From positions 1 to 50,552 of the forward strand of contig SWBL01000357.1 of assembly GCA_024195585.1 (NCBI GenBank): DNA of 50,552 nucleotides. Direction: 5' to 3'. Position numbers and translations under genes: made by a program. This stretch comes from Aureobasidium sp. EXF-3400 (lineage: Eukaryota > Ascomycota > Dothideomycetes > Dothideales > Saccotheciaceae). The notes beneath the pieces were generated by a model that saw nothing but the letters and a program-made list of their open reading frames with translations, did not search any database and was not told the DNA's origin. Position 1 is the first letter of the stretch, and every line of letters begins with the position of its first letter. This document shows, one piece after another, positions 32,143 through 43,382 of this stretch.

Positions 32143-34003
32143 CTATAGCAGCCAGTTTCTGAAACGTTTCAGTCTGCTCTCAGTAACACCTTGAGGAAGC
32201 ACAACCTCATCAGCGCTATGAGTGTCAGTCTCCAAGTCCATCCTTTCAAGCGCAACCACTGTAGTCTTTTTCCACCACTTCCATCCAATAAACATGACAA
32301 GCATCAACGGAAGCTCTATATAATAGCTAACAAAATCCACCGCACTAAATTTAGGGCTGAAGCAACTCCATCCCTGAACCAGAATGAGGACGATGTTCAA
32401 GACAATGCATAACCAGGGTCCAAAAGGATAAGTCCAGTTTTTGAATGGCAGCAAGTGGGTCTTGCCTTGACGTTCCATTGCAGAGCGGAATCGGACTGAG
32501 GTTATGCCAATTGCAGTCCAGCAAAGCATATTTGAAACTCCAACGAGGCTGCGCAATGTTAGCATCTTTGCACACTAAGAAAAAAGATTGACGACATACT
32601 TTTGCAGCCAGTTCCAGAGTTGTCCAGCACCGATATAGCTAGAACCAAAACATACTATGCTGATGACACTGGTGGCCAGAACTGCAATCCAAGGGACTTG
32701 CTGCCTGTTCAATCGAGCAAACACTTTTGGTGCGTGGCCCTGCGCCGATAGACTGTAGAGCAGGCGTGCTCCGGCAAATAAAGCGTGGTTGCCAGCAGAC
32801 AAGACGCTCGTCATAATAACAGCGTTCATGAAGCTTCCAGCACCCTTTGCACCGGTTTTCTTGAAGATCAATGTGAAAGGTGAGGTTGCTACTGTTTTGG
32901 AGCTCAGCTTAGGGTAGGTGTAGGGGATATCAAGTCCAATGAGGATGACTGATACAATGCTACGAAGCTGGGTCAGCATTTACTCTTGTGGCAAAGCAGG
33001 GATACTCGGCGTGTGAAACATACAAGAAGATCAGGATGCGCCAGAAGACATTCTTGACGACACGAGGAAGGTTCCTGGCAGGATCTTTCGTCTCGCCAGC
33101 GGTGATGGCAATAGACTCGGTTCCGCCATCTGTTTTATGTCAATATCGTGGTTTGTGCTTATCTCTCTTGGAAAAGAACACCCACATGCAAAAGCTGCTG
33201 TGACAAAGACAGACGCAAACCCCCCGATCCCATCATGGAAAGGTGCTCCAGGAATATGCCAATTTTCTCCGCCAATATAGTGATGGTCGGTGTTGCCGCC
33301 GCAATTTACCACAACACCAAGAATCATAAAGATGATGATGGTAACGACTTTCAACAAACTGAGCCAATACTCAAGCTGTTTCCCCGTACGTCAGCGATAA
33401 TCCTGGAATAAAGCGTTCATGGATGCTTGTACATACCTCGCCATATGCAGCAACTGTAATGATATTTGCAGCGATGAGAGCAAACCAGAAGATCAGACTT
33501 ATGGCCCAGCCAGGGAAATTGTCGGTCCAGTACTGCAGCAATATCTGCAACGCGACAAGGTCTGTAGCCACGCTTACAGCATCATTGAACCAATAGTTCC
33601 AAGTAAGCGCAAACCCAAAAGCATCATCGACGAATCGACCAGCAAAGGTACAGAAACTGCCAGCAACAGGGATAAACGCGGCCATCTCTCCGAGAGCGAG
33701 CATAGTCAGATATACAATGACACCGACAATCGTATAGGCGATGAGAAGGGATGCAGGACCACCGGTTGCCAAAGATTTGCCAGTACCCAAGAAGAGGCCT
33801 GTACCGATTGTGCCTCCGATTGCTATCATTTGGACTTGCCGAGCAGATAGACTACGCCGCAGGCGATCGGTCGTTCGAGCATAATCGATCTGTCCCTCTT
33901 CGAGAGTTGTGCGTGAAGTGTGTTTAGTGTTGTCGACAGGATTTGCTGAGTCCATTTCGATTGCCTCGGACCTGGCAGGTTTTTTGCCCGTGAGATTTGA
34001 CAT
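32143..34003 (-). CDS. Amino-acid permease (yeast amino-acid transporter family)
   Basis: Five exons, 34003-33437, 33375-33186, 33129-33024, 32959-32600 and 32548-32143, encode 542 residues. It should be a plasma-membrane proton symporter for amino acids with about twelve helices. The N-terminal tail is polar (MSNLTGKKPARSEAIEMD). Family hallmarks are LRRSLSARQVQMIAIGGTIG at helix 1, GEMAAFIPVAGSF, FAYGGTESIAITAGETKDP (formed exactly across intron 2), SAGNHALFAGARLLYSLSAQ and WNWLQNLVGVSN (across intron 4). Introns are 51-64 bp, several with CTGAC/CTAAC branch sites. Whether it is a general, basic or proline-type permease is not clear. Nitrogen control is likely by family but was not read from the promoter. 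Confidence 0.92.
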
Positions 34004-35649
34004 GATTTAGCCTGGATAAGTCTATCAGACAAACAGGGATGGGTGCTGTCGTGCTTGGCAAAGGTATGCCGTGAGAAGTCTGCACGAATGTCCGCCTTTC
34101 GGACAGAAGCTCAGCGATATGAGATCGTTAATGATAGTCTCTCCGCTGTATGATACCTGCCGGTACTGGTCATTATTGAGAGCAACGAAGGTCAAGTTCT
34201 CGACGAAAATCAAATTTTCGTTGGTGTGCTCCAAGCTCCAGTCAGACGCCCTATTCAGAAAAGCACGACATCGAGTGCGGGGGATGCGGTTATACTCCAC
34301 CGGAAGGAGTCAAGTTCATCGTGTCGCATGTGACTCGTCCATCGCGTATTGCTCGGAATCTCGATCCATCGTGAAGAGGGAAGAATTCTGGATGTAGGGA
34401 GTGTTGACCGAGCATTGAAAAAGCCCATGACACTTGTGCTCTGCATTTGGAGACGGCGGGGGAGAGCGCTCGAGTTTCTTGGCCGGTGTTGTCAATCAAA
34501 AAATCTTGAGAAAGGAAAAGGTCTCGCATAGAAATGATTATCTTGCCCAAGGTTGTTCACGTCAAGTTGCGATGGACATCGTGTTACTATCGAAATGTAA
34601 AGTCCAGTCGTGGTCGCGCAGGAAAGTGCTGCTGAGTCATCAAGCAGGGTCATTCCGCCCACATCGCTTCTGTACCTGCTTTTCTCGTTCCCTCGCGACG
34701 ACATCTCAAATCTAAACATCATCATGCACACGTTTTGGCGTCTCCACGATGTACGAATCTCCGCAATGGATCTCGAACGTGGTCACTGGTCGACAATGTA
34801 CATTTCTTGTCCCTTCCGTCGCTTAGCTTAGTTCACTCAACCTGAAACTCGACTATCTCTTTTACCAGCCGTGGTCAGCGGCCCGTCTAACCGTTCTTTC
34901 GAAGGATTACGCCAGTGTGGGATAAAAGCTTGCGAAGCATAATTTCCCTTCGTGCTACCATAATCAAGGAGCCTTGAAACCAGCATTGTGTGTTTGGCGC
35001 AAGAGAATTGAGCAAACATACTGGATCAAAAGGCCACTGGATGTGCTGTTAGAAGGCTTTACCCCACGACGATCAAGGAAAAACCAACAAGGGAGTGCAC
35101 TACCTGTCCCACCACCCATGCTCTGCCATGAGCCCCATGACATGGAGTCCCATGCAGCTGTCAAATCGATCAAGCCTTCTCGGCCGGGTCTAAAGTCATA
35201 CAAGCTTTAGCGATGGTCGACTCCAATACAAGCCATGACCATTCTGGACTCCGGCACAACGGGACGACATGTTTCAAGGCTCATGGTTAAAAGGTATATC
35301 ATGCAAGTTATCGATCTCTTCGTGGCGTATCATTCGTATGGTAGAACCGGATTCAAACCACGGTTCACGGAATGAAGGTACGTCCCTGTAGTGGTTTCCC
35401 TGATGTCTGCAGACGGAATGGCGTAACAGGGGTAGAGGACGAGGCGCGATGAGACTAACATGGATCATAGTTCTTGGATCGCGGCCCGTAGATGGCGGCT
35501 AACGAGATCTCGGTAGGTGCAAGAGGTAGGTATCCAAGTATCTACCATCCAGAGCTGAGCTGCTATATAAACACCAAGCAAGTCCGTTCTTTTCTCCTTT
35601 CCATCCTCACAATCAACTTTCAAAAACAACACATTCCTTCCATTTCATC
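34004..35649. other. Intergenic region, divergent between permease and expansin-like gene
   Basis: About 1.65 kb. The open frames found here are short, overlap on both strands and lack recognisable features. It carries the promoters of two nutrient-regulated genes and the TATA box listed separately. Confidence 0.55.
35564..35571 (+). promoter_or_regulatory. TATA box of the CBM1 expansin-like gene
   Basis: TATATAAA lies 79 bp before the ATG at 35650, followed by a CT-rich leader with CAAACTTTC-like elements typical of strongly expressed secreted-protein genes. Confidence 0.7.
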
Positions 35650-36443
35650 ATGCTTCTCAACACTCTCCTTCTCTCTGCAGTTGCCTTTGGCACATCTGCC
35701 CACGCAGCAGCAGCAGCTTATGCCCAATGTGGAGGTCAAGGCTTCACTGGCGCCACGACCTGTGTCTCTGGCTACAGCTGCGTAGTCAGCAACGCCTACT
35801 ACTCCCAATGCCTGCCTGGCGCCAACACCGCCAAACCCGTTTCCACCTCTAAGACTTCCGTTGCTCCCGTCTCCACGTCAAAGGCTGCCGGTGGCGGTGG
35901 CAGCGGAGGCAGCGGTACAACCTACAAGGCTTCCTTCACCCAATACGGCAGCGGCGACACCTTTGGCAGTGGAAACTGCAACACCGACACCACAGCCTGT
36001 GGTTTCTACACCAACGTGCGTATCTTCAGCCTCACACTGACCTCCATCCAACCAAACCGCTAACTCAACCGCAAAAACAGCCCGGTTACTCTGCCGCCCT
36101 TTCTCAAAACGCCTTCGGCGTCGGCCCCGGAGCAGGCGCAGGACCCGGCTGCGGCACCTGCTGGAAACTCACCGCCAACACCGACAGCAGCGGCAACAAG
36201 CTCTCCAACGCCGGCAACAGCATCGTCGTTCAAGTCACCAACCTGTGCCCCGCATCTGGAAATCCTCTCTGCAGTCAAAATGGCCTTACCGGAACCAACC
36301 AATACGGTGCCAACCTCAACTTTGACCTGTGTCTTAACAGTGGTGCCAATACTGCTTTGTTCGGAAACTCTGGTGTGGGCTTGGCTGTGGGTACTGCTGT
36401 GCAGGTTTCTTGCTCGCAGTGGAGTGGTACTGTTGTCCACTAA
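35650..36443 (+). CDS. Secreted CBM1-containing expansin-like (GH45-related) protein
   Basis: Two exons, 35650-36015 and 36081-36443, encode 242 residues. The signal peptide ends near TSAHA. A fungal cellulose-binding module CBM1 follows (about 24-58, [14 protein letters not shown]...YYSQCLPG), then a Ser/Thr/Gly linker (GGGGSGGSG). The C-terminus is a double-psi beta-barrel of the GH45/expansin type, with [27 protein letters not shown] and [10 protein letters not shown]. The layout matches the A. nidulans EglD type, which I recall as expansin-like: it would bind cellulose and loosen it rather than hydrolyse it. The conserved Tyr-Trp-Asp start of true GH45 enzymes is absent (here ASFTQYGSG), while the second Asp (NFDL) is kept. 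Endoglucanase activity is the alternative. Confidence 0.88.
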
Positions 36444-36850
36444 GGGAAGCAGCGAGGCGAAACATTGCTCAAAGCCACAGTCCTTACAGATGTCTTTTCT
36501 CTTCCTCCAAGAGTGCTGGAAACTCGTTTTCGAGGCCGATGCAATGGATTCAGTAGTCAAATTGTTATGTGAATCTCATTGTTCTCAGTTGCGATTACCC
36601 TGTCTGTGTGTCATATACTACATCCGTCATACCTCTTTCCTCAAATTTCACATATTGATGGGTACGTCCAGAAAGCTCAAGTTATGCAATGTTGAAACCA
36701 GGAAACTTGTCATGCATGCGTGGGATTTGGAAAAGAGATATTATCTATTATTACGCTTAGCTAGGTGATACGCACACTATGGATATCATTGCTTCAAAAG
36801 GAAGAAAGAAAAGGCAACAAAAACGCCAGCAATGCCAGCAAAAGTCGCCT
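36444..36850. other. Convergent 3' intergenic region
   Basis: About 400 bp between the stops of the expansin-like gene and the FAD oxidoreductase gene. It must hold both 3' ends. No gene seen. Confidence 0.55.
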
Positions 36851-37957
36851 CTAAGCAGCAATCATACTAGCAGCCTTACTCATAAAATAATCCTTGCCCT
36901 TCACCATCGCAACCATAAAGCTAAAAGGCACGAAACCCCCAATCTGCCCTGTACCAGTTTTACTGCCAATAGGCACAAAAACCATCAACTTATCACTTGC
37001 ATCGTAAGTTTTCGTTGCCCCTGCTTTGGTAACAGCAGCTTTGATATTGGCAACCACTACAGGGATTTGATCGTTGATTTTTAGATAGTAGCGTTGGTGG
37101 TAGTGTGTGGCGTCTCCTAAGGCGTAAATGGAGTTGTCGGTGATGGAAGCTACGCGCATGTTTCTGTCTACTTTTATCCAGTTTGAGGCGTCGAGGGTGG
37201 AGGCGGGCATGAAGGAGGTGTTTGCGATGTTTCCTGCTGCTGAGATAACCAGAGCTGCTTCCAGGGATTTGCCATTGTCGAGTTGAACAACAAATTTTCC
37301 ATCTTCGCTGCGTGTAGTCTCAGTGACACGAGCAGAGTAAATAATCTCCACGCCCAAGTTTTGGAGACTGGTGTGTGCGGATTTTGCAGCTGAGGCTTTG
37401 AGGGCGGGCAAAACTTGTGCGTGTGAGGAAATCAGGGTGACTTTTGTGCGAGGGTATGCTTGTGCGATTTCGCCGGCGGATTCTACGCCTACGGGTCCTG
37501 CGCCGATGATGATGATGCTTGAGGCTGCTGCAACCCTTTTCTGTGCTTGCTCTACTTTTTGGCGGATATCTGCTCCGGTGGTTTTGAAAGGAATGGCTTC
37601 GTCGCCAATAGTGCCTGGAGTCGTAGATCCACTTGCAACAACCAAATAATCATAGGAAATATCTTTTCCATCCTTAACACTGACAGTTTTTGCTGCGGTG
37701 TCGATGGAGTTTGCGTATCCTTGTACAAAGGTAAATCTGGACTCGGGATATTGCTTGAATTTGTCCATGATGGGGATTAGGTATTGATCGACTTTGGCTT
37801 CCTTTGGCTTGGCGATAATACGCGGCGAGGCAATGTTGTAGTAAAAGACATCCGAGGGGTCGATGAGAGTGACCTTTGAGTTGGGCACTTGCTTGAGGAT
37901 CTGGTGTGCGACTTTTGTTCCGGCGTAGGAGCCGCCGATGATGACGATGTGCGACAT
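36851..37957 (-). CDS. AMID/FSP1-like FAD-dependent NAD(P)H oxidoreductase
   Basis: A single exon encodes 368 residues from the ATG at 37957 (MSHIVIIGGSYAG). The frame is open further up to 38038, but the dinucleotide-binding fold should start at the N-terminus, so I chose this ATG. The first Rossmann motif is GGSYAG. DYLVVASGS links the domains, the NAD(P)H-binding motif is IIIIGAGPVGVESAGEIAQ, and ALGDATHY is the second FAD contact. The C-terminus ends FMVAMVKGKDYFMSKAASMI. This set is typical of AIF-like oxidoreductases (AMID, FSP1/AIFM2, fungal Aif1-like), which pass electrons from NAD(P)H to quinones. The exact acceptor and location are unknown; no mitochondrial targeting is obvious. Confidence 0.87.
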   Translation of the reverse strand: MSHIVIIGGSYAGTKVAHQILKQVPNSKVTLIDPSDVFYYNIASPRIIAKPKEAKVDQYLIPIMDKFKQYPESRFTFVQGYANSIDTAAKTVSVKDGKDISYDYLVVASGSTTPGTIGDEAIPFKTTGADIRQKVEQAQKRVAAASSIIIIGAGPVGVESAGEIAQAYPRTKVTLISSHAQVLPALKASAAKSAHTSLQNLGVEIIYSARVTETTRSEDGKFVVQLDNGKSLEAALVISAAGNIANTSFMPASTLDASNWIKVDRNMRVASITDNSIYALGDATHYHQRYYLKINDQIPVVVANIKAAVTKAGATKTYDASDKLMVFVPIGSKTGTGQIGGFVPFSFMVAMVKGKDYFMSKAASMIAA

Positions 37958-38624
37958 GGTTGAGTTTGTTATTCTGGAGGAAGTACTTCCGGTGATGGGT
38001 TTACGCTCGTGGGTGTGCAGAGGTGGATAGGTGTCCAAGGCAAAGTGACGACGGAGAGAAGTGCAACTATAGAAAAAAGACCAACAATCTACCAGGGATG
38101 CACTCTTCTATTTATTGCATGCAGCGCATCAAGAAAAAACTCCGTAGGGTGAAACTCTTTCTGTCGCGACAACAATCGGATTGGCGTCCGGCTTACCACT
38201 CTCCCGGATCGGCTTACAATGCAAGCGCCGACCTCAACAGTCATCCTCCCTCGCAAGGCGTGAGCGAACCAGTAAAAGCGATCAGTCAGCGATACACAAC
38301 GTTGCCAAGTAACATCGTTCCTTCAAAGCTGCAGCAATCTGTGAGTGGTGAGAGCAAAGTGGAAGAAAGCAGGGTTTGATGAGATTTGACAGCTTTCGGT
38401 CAAATTAGGCCAACTCGGCTTTCCCGTCGCGCCGAGGATTGGTAATCATGACCGACACTACCACGAACTCATCAATGCGCAGTCCATCATGATCAAGCAT
38501 CGCAGTCCCTAACCTCAGACTGCGGAATCACGCGCGATACATTGAACGAAACACACTTCAAAAAATGTCTGAACAGTAAACCTGGTTTTCATTTCTTCGC
38601 AGCATTCATCTCATCGCCAACCCC
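37958..38624. other. Intergenic region upstream of the FAD oxidoreductase gene
   Basis: About 670 bp. No convincing gene. A short imperfect palindrome (ctcggctttcccgtcgcgccgag, near 38413-38435) could be chance. It holds the oxidoreductase promoter and the GH43 3' end. Confidence 0.5.
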
Positions 38625-40277
38625 TCAAACATACGTCGCGAAAAACTTGACACTTTTGCCCTGTCTCTCATACACCGGCGGATTCTTTCCCTGCAGTCCC
38701 CTCCACGAATACTGTCCATTACCCTGCTGATACAACTTAAACCCACACCCACTGCTCGTCTCATACTCCAAATGGCACCAAGGTGAATAATCAGCTCCAG
38801 AAATCGACAAGCCTAGTAATTCGCCTTTGGCAACTGTTGCATTGGTGGTTACAGGCACAGTGACAGTGTCAAAGGTATAGGTGGTTTGGTTTGCGTTGAA
38901 GGCTGCAGTGCCCAGTGCTGTCCATTTTACTCCAGGGACGAAGAGGTCGTTGAGGGTGGAGATTTTGAAGACGGTGAGGGAGAGAGGGACGGTCTGGGAG
39001 CCGCGGGCGACGTTTAGTGATACGCTTTTCAGTGTTCCAGCTTTCGATGCTGTCCAAGTTTGATAGAGGATAAACGAGTCCGAATCGCAGACTGGATTGT
39101 AAACGGCAAGTGCAGGTGTAGTATCCACTGCTTTAGTCGCATTTCCAGTCGCAACCGTACCATTGCCTTTGGTAAACGCAACAGGGAAAGTCGCTGTAGT
39201 CGAGCAGTCAAGATTCTTCGCGCTGCCATCAGCATTGAAATTCAAAGGCTGGAAAATATGGCCACCGAATCCCGTACGAGGACCTCCAGGAACAGAAGTC
39301 GAATGCCAGACATTAGTAACCGCTCCAGTCTTAGGATCGGTCAAAGGAAGAACGCCCTCAACCTGACCATTGCAGGAATATCCTTCCAAGATCTGTCGAG
39401 TCCAGGGTCCTTGGATGGAGTCTGAGCGATACAGCAATGCAATCGATCCATTGCAGTACCCACAAGTATTGGAAGCAGCAACATAGAAAGTATTCCCTCT
39501 CTTGAAAATATCAGGCGACTCTGCTTCATTGTCGATCAAGTCCCCAGCAGCTGAGCTTACGGGCCAACTGACCCTCGTCGTGTTCATGAAATCGCTCGTC
39601 AACTTGCTCGCATGCATATTCTGGAAAATCGGAGGCCACACATTCCCAGCATTAGGAGACTTGAAGTTCAGCGCAGAGAAAACAATATAGCCCTCTCCAT
39701 CAATGACTTCGACGGTGAAATCAGCAGGTTGTAGCGAATCGAATGCAGGATCGACGAGTGCTCTGTTTGCCGAAAACACAAAAGGGCCAGATGGCGATGT
39801 GGATGTTGCAACAACATAGCCAGGGGAACCAGCATTGGCCCACAGGACATAATTCTTGTTGTTTGGATTGTAGACGATGTGAGGACGTCCGCAACCTCCA
39901 GAAGCAGCACAAGGGTTCTTTCCCGCAGGGTCGAAGAGGAATCCTTCGTATTGCCTTGTGATTCCATCAGCAATTATTCAAGTAAGAGTGCGGCGATTTG
40001 CAAGAAGAACTAACCAATTCACAAGATCAATAGAAGAGTAAGATTTGATCCCATACGCGACTCCAGTCTCCGAAAACGAGTTGCCGTAAAGATAGTATTT
40101 GCCATTAAAATTGTTGACCTTGGAGCCATAGGCATCAATCTGTCTGCCATCCGTGTCGAACAAGAACCTTCTGTTGTTGTCGAAAGCAACAGAAGCAGAG
40201 ACAGCCTTGGTGGTTGCAGCAGCACTACAGACAGACACCAACGCTGCCAAAGCTGGAACAAGAGATGTGAACTTCAT
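38625..40277 (-). CDS. Secreted GH43-like glycoside hydrolase
   Basis: Two exons, 40277-40015 and 39954-38625, encode 530 residues. The signal peptide is MKFTSLVPALAALVSVCSA. The front two-thirds look like a five-bladed beta-propeller of family GH43: RQIDAYGSKVNNFNGKYYLY places an early Asp, GGCGRPHIVYNPNNKNYVLW and TVEVIDGEGYIVFSA follow, and NEAESPDIFKRGNTFYV carries a probable acid Glu. The pattern resembles the galactanase/galactosidase subgroups of GH43 more than arabinanases, but I cannot fix the substrate. The last about 160 residues form a separate beta-sandwich (LYQTWTASKAGTLKSVSLNV...VKFFATYV). Many N-glycosylation sequons fit secretion. The intron (60 bp, GTTAGT..CACAAG) restores the frame as VNWQYEGF. 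Confidence 0.85.
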
Positions 40278-40338
40278 AGTATTTGTAGAGGATTGCGTAT
40301 GAGAAGGGAAGGTACCTTGATCCTGGGACACGAACGAG

Positions 40339-40346
40339 TTTATATA
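40339..40346 (-). promoter_or_regulatory. TATA box of the GH43-like gene
   Basis: TATATAAA on the reverse strand, about 62 bp before the ATG at 40277. Confidence 0.65.
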
Positions 40347-40542
40347 ACCAAAACATCTTAATCAAACTTCTGCCTTGTCTTTAACCGAGTGTATCATTTC
40401 AAATGCTTCTGGACCAAGCTCTGTCGACCCCTCTTCACCGGCACATCGAAGCACATGGTACGGCGAGTATGGATCGTTACAAATCAAATTGTCCATCGCG
40501 GCAAGAGTTAGAGTAACAAGAAAGGCTTTTCCCCGTGGTTAT

Positions 40543-40590
40543 CCCCACAGAAAGTCCCCACATCTTGGACCGAGACGCTTATTTCCCCAC
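40543..40590 (-). promoter_or_regulatory. Cluster of CreA-type motifs upstream of the GH43-like gene
   Basis: CCCCAC occurs at 40543-40548, 40556-40561 and 40585-40590, that is GTGGGG on the gene's strand, fitting the CreA/Mig1 consensus SYGGRG. Three copies within 48 bp at about -270 to -310 suggest carbon-catabolite repression. Function is inferred from motif density only. Confidence 0.5.
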
Positions 40591-40974
40591 AGGCAAACCC
40601 TCTCCGACAGTCATGTGGTGGGTCGAGCCCTAAGCCGAGCGGCAGTTAGGGCATGGTATGTGTTGATCGCAAGAAGCGAGATGACGATGAGCTTATGCGA
40701 TCTGGCCGGTTACGGTTTACGGAAGCGGGGTATGATCGAGGGGGACAGTTACGATGAGAGACATGAAAGTCTGCATTGATTCCGAAATGGTAGTGAAGAC
40801 ACCAACCTGCATTTCCAGAGCGAGAAAGAAGAGTAAAAGAACAATAGAGGTATACCTGCCAGCAGACGAAAAAAGAACCATACTCCAGCGCCATGCTTTG
40901 ATTACACCTTGAAAGACACCACAACCACCGATTTAACACCAGAAAATGTCACCGACCGTTTCCTCCGTTCCGTC

Positions 40975-43382
40975 CTACTTCAGAAGATTGGCAAACACCA
41001 TCAACTTCTCCACTTCGAGAGCGCCACTCTTGCCAGAAACGGCGACAACCTCAACTTCGATTCTGTTGACGCCAGGGTTGAGAGCCGTGTCGTAGACTTG
41101 CTTCCTGTCGGCGACTCCTCCAACCATGAAGTCGCGCGTCGTGCCCATGAGGCGGGCCCCGTTGACAGTCACGAAGAGCTTGTACTGTCTTTGTATCAAG
41201 AGACGCTGCGATACAGTAGGGACAATGCTGATGTAGTAGTGAGCGGTGGGGATGGTCATGGTCAACGACTGTTGAGTGAACTGCTTGGATGCAGGCACAT
41301 CGACGCGGAACGGCTTGGGGATGTTGAGTTGAGGGTGTGTTGTGATGGCGAGACTCGACAGAAGGGCTTCCGAAACTGGCTTCGAGCGAGTGTACTTGTC
41401 GGCAAAAGTTGGCGGCGGCACGTATTGCGGGATGTGAGGAACGTGAGGTAACATGGAGGGATGCGGACTGCCACTGATGCCGCGCACAGAGGGTGGTGGA
41501 GGCATCGAGTTGGCTGTCCCGGGTCTCGGGCTCTGCTTGACGTCCGGAGCGATGCTTTGTGGCTGAACTGTAGCGAGTGATGGAGAGGCGGCGACAGCCT
41601 TCTCCGTCTTGACTGCTGCGTTTGTTGCGACTGGACTTGACGCTGTGGCGCTTGTGGCTTTTGCTGCCGTGGGCACCTGCGAGTCTGATCGTGACGGGCC
41701 GACGCTGCTTCCTGGTCTTGTGTGAGATGCAGTAGGTGTCGCATTGGTGATCTGATCTCCTTTGTTCTCGATGGCAGGGGTGCCTCTCGGGGCTGGTGAC
41801 GCCTTTGCGCCGAGGTGTAGTACGGGCTTCGGTCTGGGCGCATTGAGCTTGATCTTTGGCTGTACGGGTTCGTTGACTTGCTTCTTTGCCGTGGCGAGAC
41901 GTTCGTTGAAAAGATCCTCAAGCTCGACTGACAAGTTGAACATGTCGCTTCCGTCCTCATTGTAATCCCTTGCATTGCGCCAGATGTACGAGACCTCATC
42001 TGCGAAAGCATCCCACGTCCTGAAGTCGCTTTGCGTTGTTGCGGCTCCACGGCCGTGCTGTCCTCGGACTCTTTTACGAACTGCCGTGAGCGACATGGGC
42101 TTCTTGATGACGGTGTAATAATCCGTCAGCGATCGGGGAGGTAGTGTGACAAAAGGCTGGAAGATTTCGATCCTGCCTTCATGTTAGCAGTGATTGGGAG
42201 GTGTCTATCTGGTGTGATTTACCCTTGATCTGTGTAGCTGATCAGGCCATTGATGATGTGCTCTTGGGCTTGCTGGAAGGTCTTGCCGGTGAAGTCTGTC
42301 GGGTCCGAGTCGTCTTGAATTTGGGCCGGGCTCGAGGCGGCTGGCGGAGCAGCCGAGGATTTGCGGTCGCGGTTGGCCTTGAGTGAGATTGTGATCTTTC
42401 TTGGTTGCTCGCTGGGCTCGCGGGTGGATGATGCCGACGAGGCAGTCGCATCATCGTTGTGACCAGGGATCGGAGTCGGGACGGCGACGTAATTGGGGTC
42501 CTTGTAGGCAGGGTTGTGCTTGGTCATGAAGTTGGAAAGGGCCTTACGGATGCGCTCAGCGTCTTGGTAGACGGTGGACTTGTCGTCGTTGTACTGTTTT
42601 GCGTTGGAGACCATGCGCTTGATGTCGCTCTCGACGGTGCTGAGGGTAGGGTATTCATGGCGTTCGAGCTTGTCCTGTGGGACTGTGTCAGACGGTGCGA
42701 TAGTTGCGGGCAGCGGGAGAGAATTGTACCTGGACAGTCTGGATGGCGATGGGTAGTCTGATGGTGCGATAGTAGTCGGGCAGTTCTCTCTGCAGTGTCG
42801 AGTGTCAGTTCATGTCGCATGGTAGAATGAGGGAGTGAGTGGGAAGAGAGAGAAGCTGAAAACCAGAGGTGTCTTTTGTGCGAGAGAATGAGGAGAGGGT
42901 GGGCATACCTTGCTGGGCAGATCGATGAACAGGTCGGCAATCAAGCGGCCACTGCGACAGGGTTAGACTCGGCCATGGCGGATGTTCTTGTTGCGGCGGA
43001 CAAACTCACGTCTTGTCTTTGGCTGACTTTAGATGATCGATGAACTGCAGGCCGATGGTGGTTGTCGTCTGCGGAGTCTCGTGTTCCTTATAGCGCAAGT
43101 CGTCAGTCTTGATGGTCTTGAAGAGTCCAAGCGTTTGTTCGCGCTTCTCGAGTGTCGCAGTCGGTGGTAGCGGGCGGGCAGCATGCCCATGACGGTGCTT
43201 CTTGGGGAAGTGCAGCAGAAGTTCCCAAAACTTCCATCCACTCTGCCCACAAATCCACTGCTCCGACAAACAACAAGATGCGCACTCACCAGTCTGGTCT
43301 TTTGGCGCTTGCTTGCGCTGCCCTCGGCTTTGGGTGATGCGGCATCGTTGGCCTTGCGCTTGCGGTTGCGATTGCGGTCCAT
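40975..43382 (-). CDS. RSC4: RSC4-like tandem bromodomain chromatin-remodelling subunit
   Basis: Six exons are inferred: 43382-43290, an exon ending at 43010, 42951-42909, 42789-42730, 42674-42223 and 42172-40975, for roughly 650 residues. The 5' edge of exon 2 is uncertain; 43116 (after CTTCAAG) keeps frame. The protein starts MDRNRNRKRKAND. Bromodomain 1 runs from GLQFIDHLKSAKDKTGRLIA through ELPDYYRTIRLPI to AKQYNDDKSTVY. Bromodomain 2 runs from GLISYTDQGIEIFQPFVTLP through DYYTVIKKPMSL to ARDYNEDGSDMF. A long Pro/Ser/Ala linker leads to a C-terminal beta-domain (FTQQSLTMTIPTAHYYISIV...FVTVNGARLMG). This is the Rsc4 layout in RSC/PBAF-type remodelers, where bromodomains read acetylated histone tails. 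The absence of a BAH domain argues against Rsc1/2. Confidence 0.85.

Larger units (their letters stand above)
40278..40974. other. Intergenic region with the GH43 promoter and RSC4-like 3' end
   Basis: About 700 bp. It contains the TATA box and CreA-type cluster listed separately. I see no gene in the rest. Confidence 0.55.

Noticed and set aside
41262..42050. 262-codon Gln/Arg/Pro-rich reverse ORF
   Set aside because: Frame-shifted shadow of the RSC4-like protein's low-complexity linker and C-terminal part.
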